Shown in pieces: positions 63,391-64,000 of a DNA stretch of 64,000 bases. The translations under genes were made by a program, and so were the position numbers. Positions within the stretch are counted from its first letter, which is position 1; the number at the start of each line of letters is the position of its first letter. Under the pieces are notes generated by a model. That model was not told the DNA's origin. It saw only the letters and a program-made list of their open reading frames with translations, and made no database searches. The DNA comes from Sphingobacterium arenae (lineage in GTDB: Bacteria > Bacteroidota > Bacteroidia > Sphingobacteriales > Sphingobacteriaceae), in contig NZ_JACNYK010000003.1 in the NCBI RefSeq assembly GCF_014692505.1, positions 124,001 to 188,000 of the forward strand, in the 5' to 3' direction.

Positions 63391-64000
63391 TTAATAAATA
63401 GCGGTTGCGTCTTGTTTCTGTTGTTCTTGCTGTTGGGGCTGGAGGTTGTCTGCAAGCCACTTCGGATTCCGGATCGTTGCAGGCCGGAAATCGTCACTGT
63501 TCATATACCGCAGAATGGATTGCAAGAGTTGCTTCGCGACGATCCGCTTTTCTAAATTGGAGTTAAGATCGATGGAAACAACCATCAGTTTCCCTTCATT
63601 AATAGAACCCTCGAAGGCTAGTGCCAGCTTTCTGTTGTTGGCGAAATTATCAATCATCTGGATGAGGGGTGTTCCACCTTCCAGGGAGTCGATAATCAAC
63701 GTGGTAGAGTTGACATTTAGATCCCACCATTGCCAGTCGGTATGATTGTCTGTAGGAAAGTCGGCAAACACCGCGTTCTGCTTATCTAGTAATAACCCCA
63801 TTGTTCCGGCTTGTGTTGGAAAATGTACGGGACTCCAAAAGACGGGAACGAACTTTCCTTCCAGCCCCTTGGTGGTCTTCCAATCGGGATTTAAGAGCAC
63901 TTTTTTACCTGCTTGTACCTGTTGTATAGCCTCGGTAACATCATTGGTGTAGATGACGTCTCCAAAATTCACGGTTTCTGAGGCGGGATATACCCAAATA
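63391..64000 (-). CDS. C-terminal part of a probable GH2 beta-galactosidase (cut by window end)
   Basis: The frame is open to position 64000 and is not a complete gene; codons above the GTG at 63972 read IWVYPASET, so the true start lies outside. The visible 203 residues are a C-terminal, non-catalytic part: WQWWDLNVNSTTLI and GKLMVVSIDLNSNLEKRIVA resemble the ends of large Bacteroidota GH2 enzymes and related multi-domain glycosidases. The Gln-rich tail QPQQQEQQKQ is odd. As the first gene of the SusC/SusD operon beside galactonate genes, a beta-galactosidase is the best guess, but the catalytic domain is not seen. Confidence 0.6.
   Translation of the reverse strand, partial: IWVYPASETVNFGDVIYTNDVTEAIQQVQAGKKVLLNPDWKTTKGLEGKFVPVFWSPVHFPTQAGTMGLLLDKQNAVFADFPTDNHTDWQWWDLNVNSTTLIIDSLEGGTPLIQMIDNFANNRKLALAFEGSINEGKLMVVSIDLNSNLEKRIVAKQLLQSILRYMNSDDFRPATIRNPKWLADNLQPQQQEQQKQDATAIY

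Overview
The window looks like chromosomal DNA of a Bacteroidota member, most likely of the Sphingobacteriaceae type. The signs are two SusC/SusD pairs, HmuY-type lipoproteins, an ECF sigma/FecR pair whose FecR carries a DUF4974-like tail, many lipoproteins with cysteine signal peptides, LytS/LytTR regulation, and promoters with the Bacteroidota -7 box TAnnTTTG instead of a TATAAT box. I saw no tRNA, rRNA, CRISPR array, insertion sequence or prophage.

Layout. (1) 1-8.3 kb, plus strand: heme capture and degradation. It has a HmuR-like TonB-dependent receptor, two HmuY-like lipoproteins, two related beta-sandwich lipoproteins, a small exported protein, a 92-residue protein that looks like only the DNA-binding half of a Fur regulator, and a heme oxygenase. 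Three promoters here share an upstream element at exactly the same distance from the -7 box. (2) 8.4-15.5 kb: glycogen operon (GH31 glucosidase, GlgB, GlgA, GlgC). (3) 15.5-17.3 kb: an NsrR-like Rrf2 regulator and flavohemoglobin with matching operators, then a ClC channel. (4) 18.8-19.3 kb: 21 units of a 21-nt repeat encoding degenerate heptapeptides. (5) 19.6-30.2 kb: ECF sigma, anti-sigma, a frameshifted SusC, SusD, an exported endonuclease/exonuclease/phosphatase-family lipoprotein and a BACON/DUF5689 lipoprotein. (6) 30.4-38.8 kb: LytS/LytTR pair, KefB-type antiporter, fatty acid desaturase, and a cold-shock group (DEAD-box helicase, CspA-like protein, a second cold-shock-domain protein).

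(7) 38.9-53.5 kb: mixed single genes and pairs. These are a Gfo/Idh/MocA oxidoreductase, an AraC regulator with a DUF417 (RclC-like) membrane protein, a GT4 glycosyltransferase with a glycogen-debranching-type enzyme, a YgiB/YgiC-like operon, a PepSY-like lipoprotein, an Lrp regulator, an epimerase with a stand-alone MetE catalytic domain, a pirin, an esterase, a PPC-domain protein and a methyltransferase. (8) 53.5-64 kb: a sugar-acid and glycan locus. A minus-strand operon encodes an MFS sugar porter, an SDR dehydrogenase, galactonate dehydratase and an HpcH/HpaI aldolase. A divergent SMP-30 lactonase follows, then a SusD, a SusC and the C-terminal end of a probable GH2 beta-galactosidase on the minus strand. 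Together these make a plausible non-phosphorylating route from a beta-galactoside to pyruvate and glyceraldehyde.

The most interesting items are the truncated Fur-like protein with its shared promoter architecture in the heme locus, the matched Rrf2/Hmp operators, the 21 x 21 nt heptad repeat, the single-base frameshift in SusC, and the reconstructed galactose oxidation cluster.
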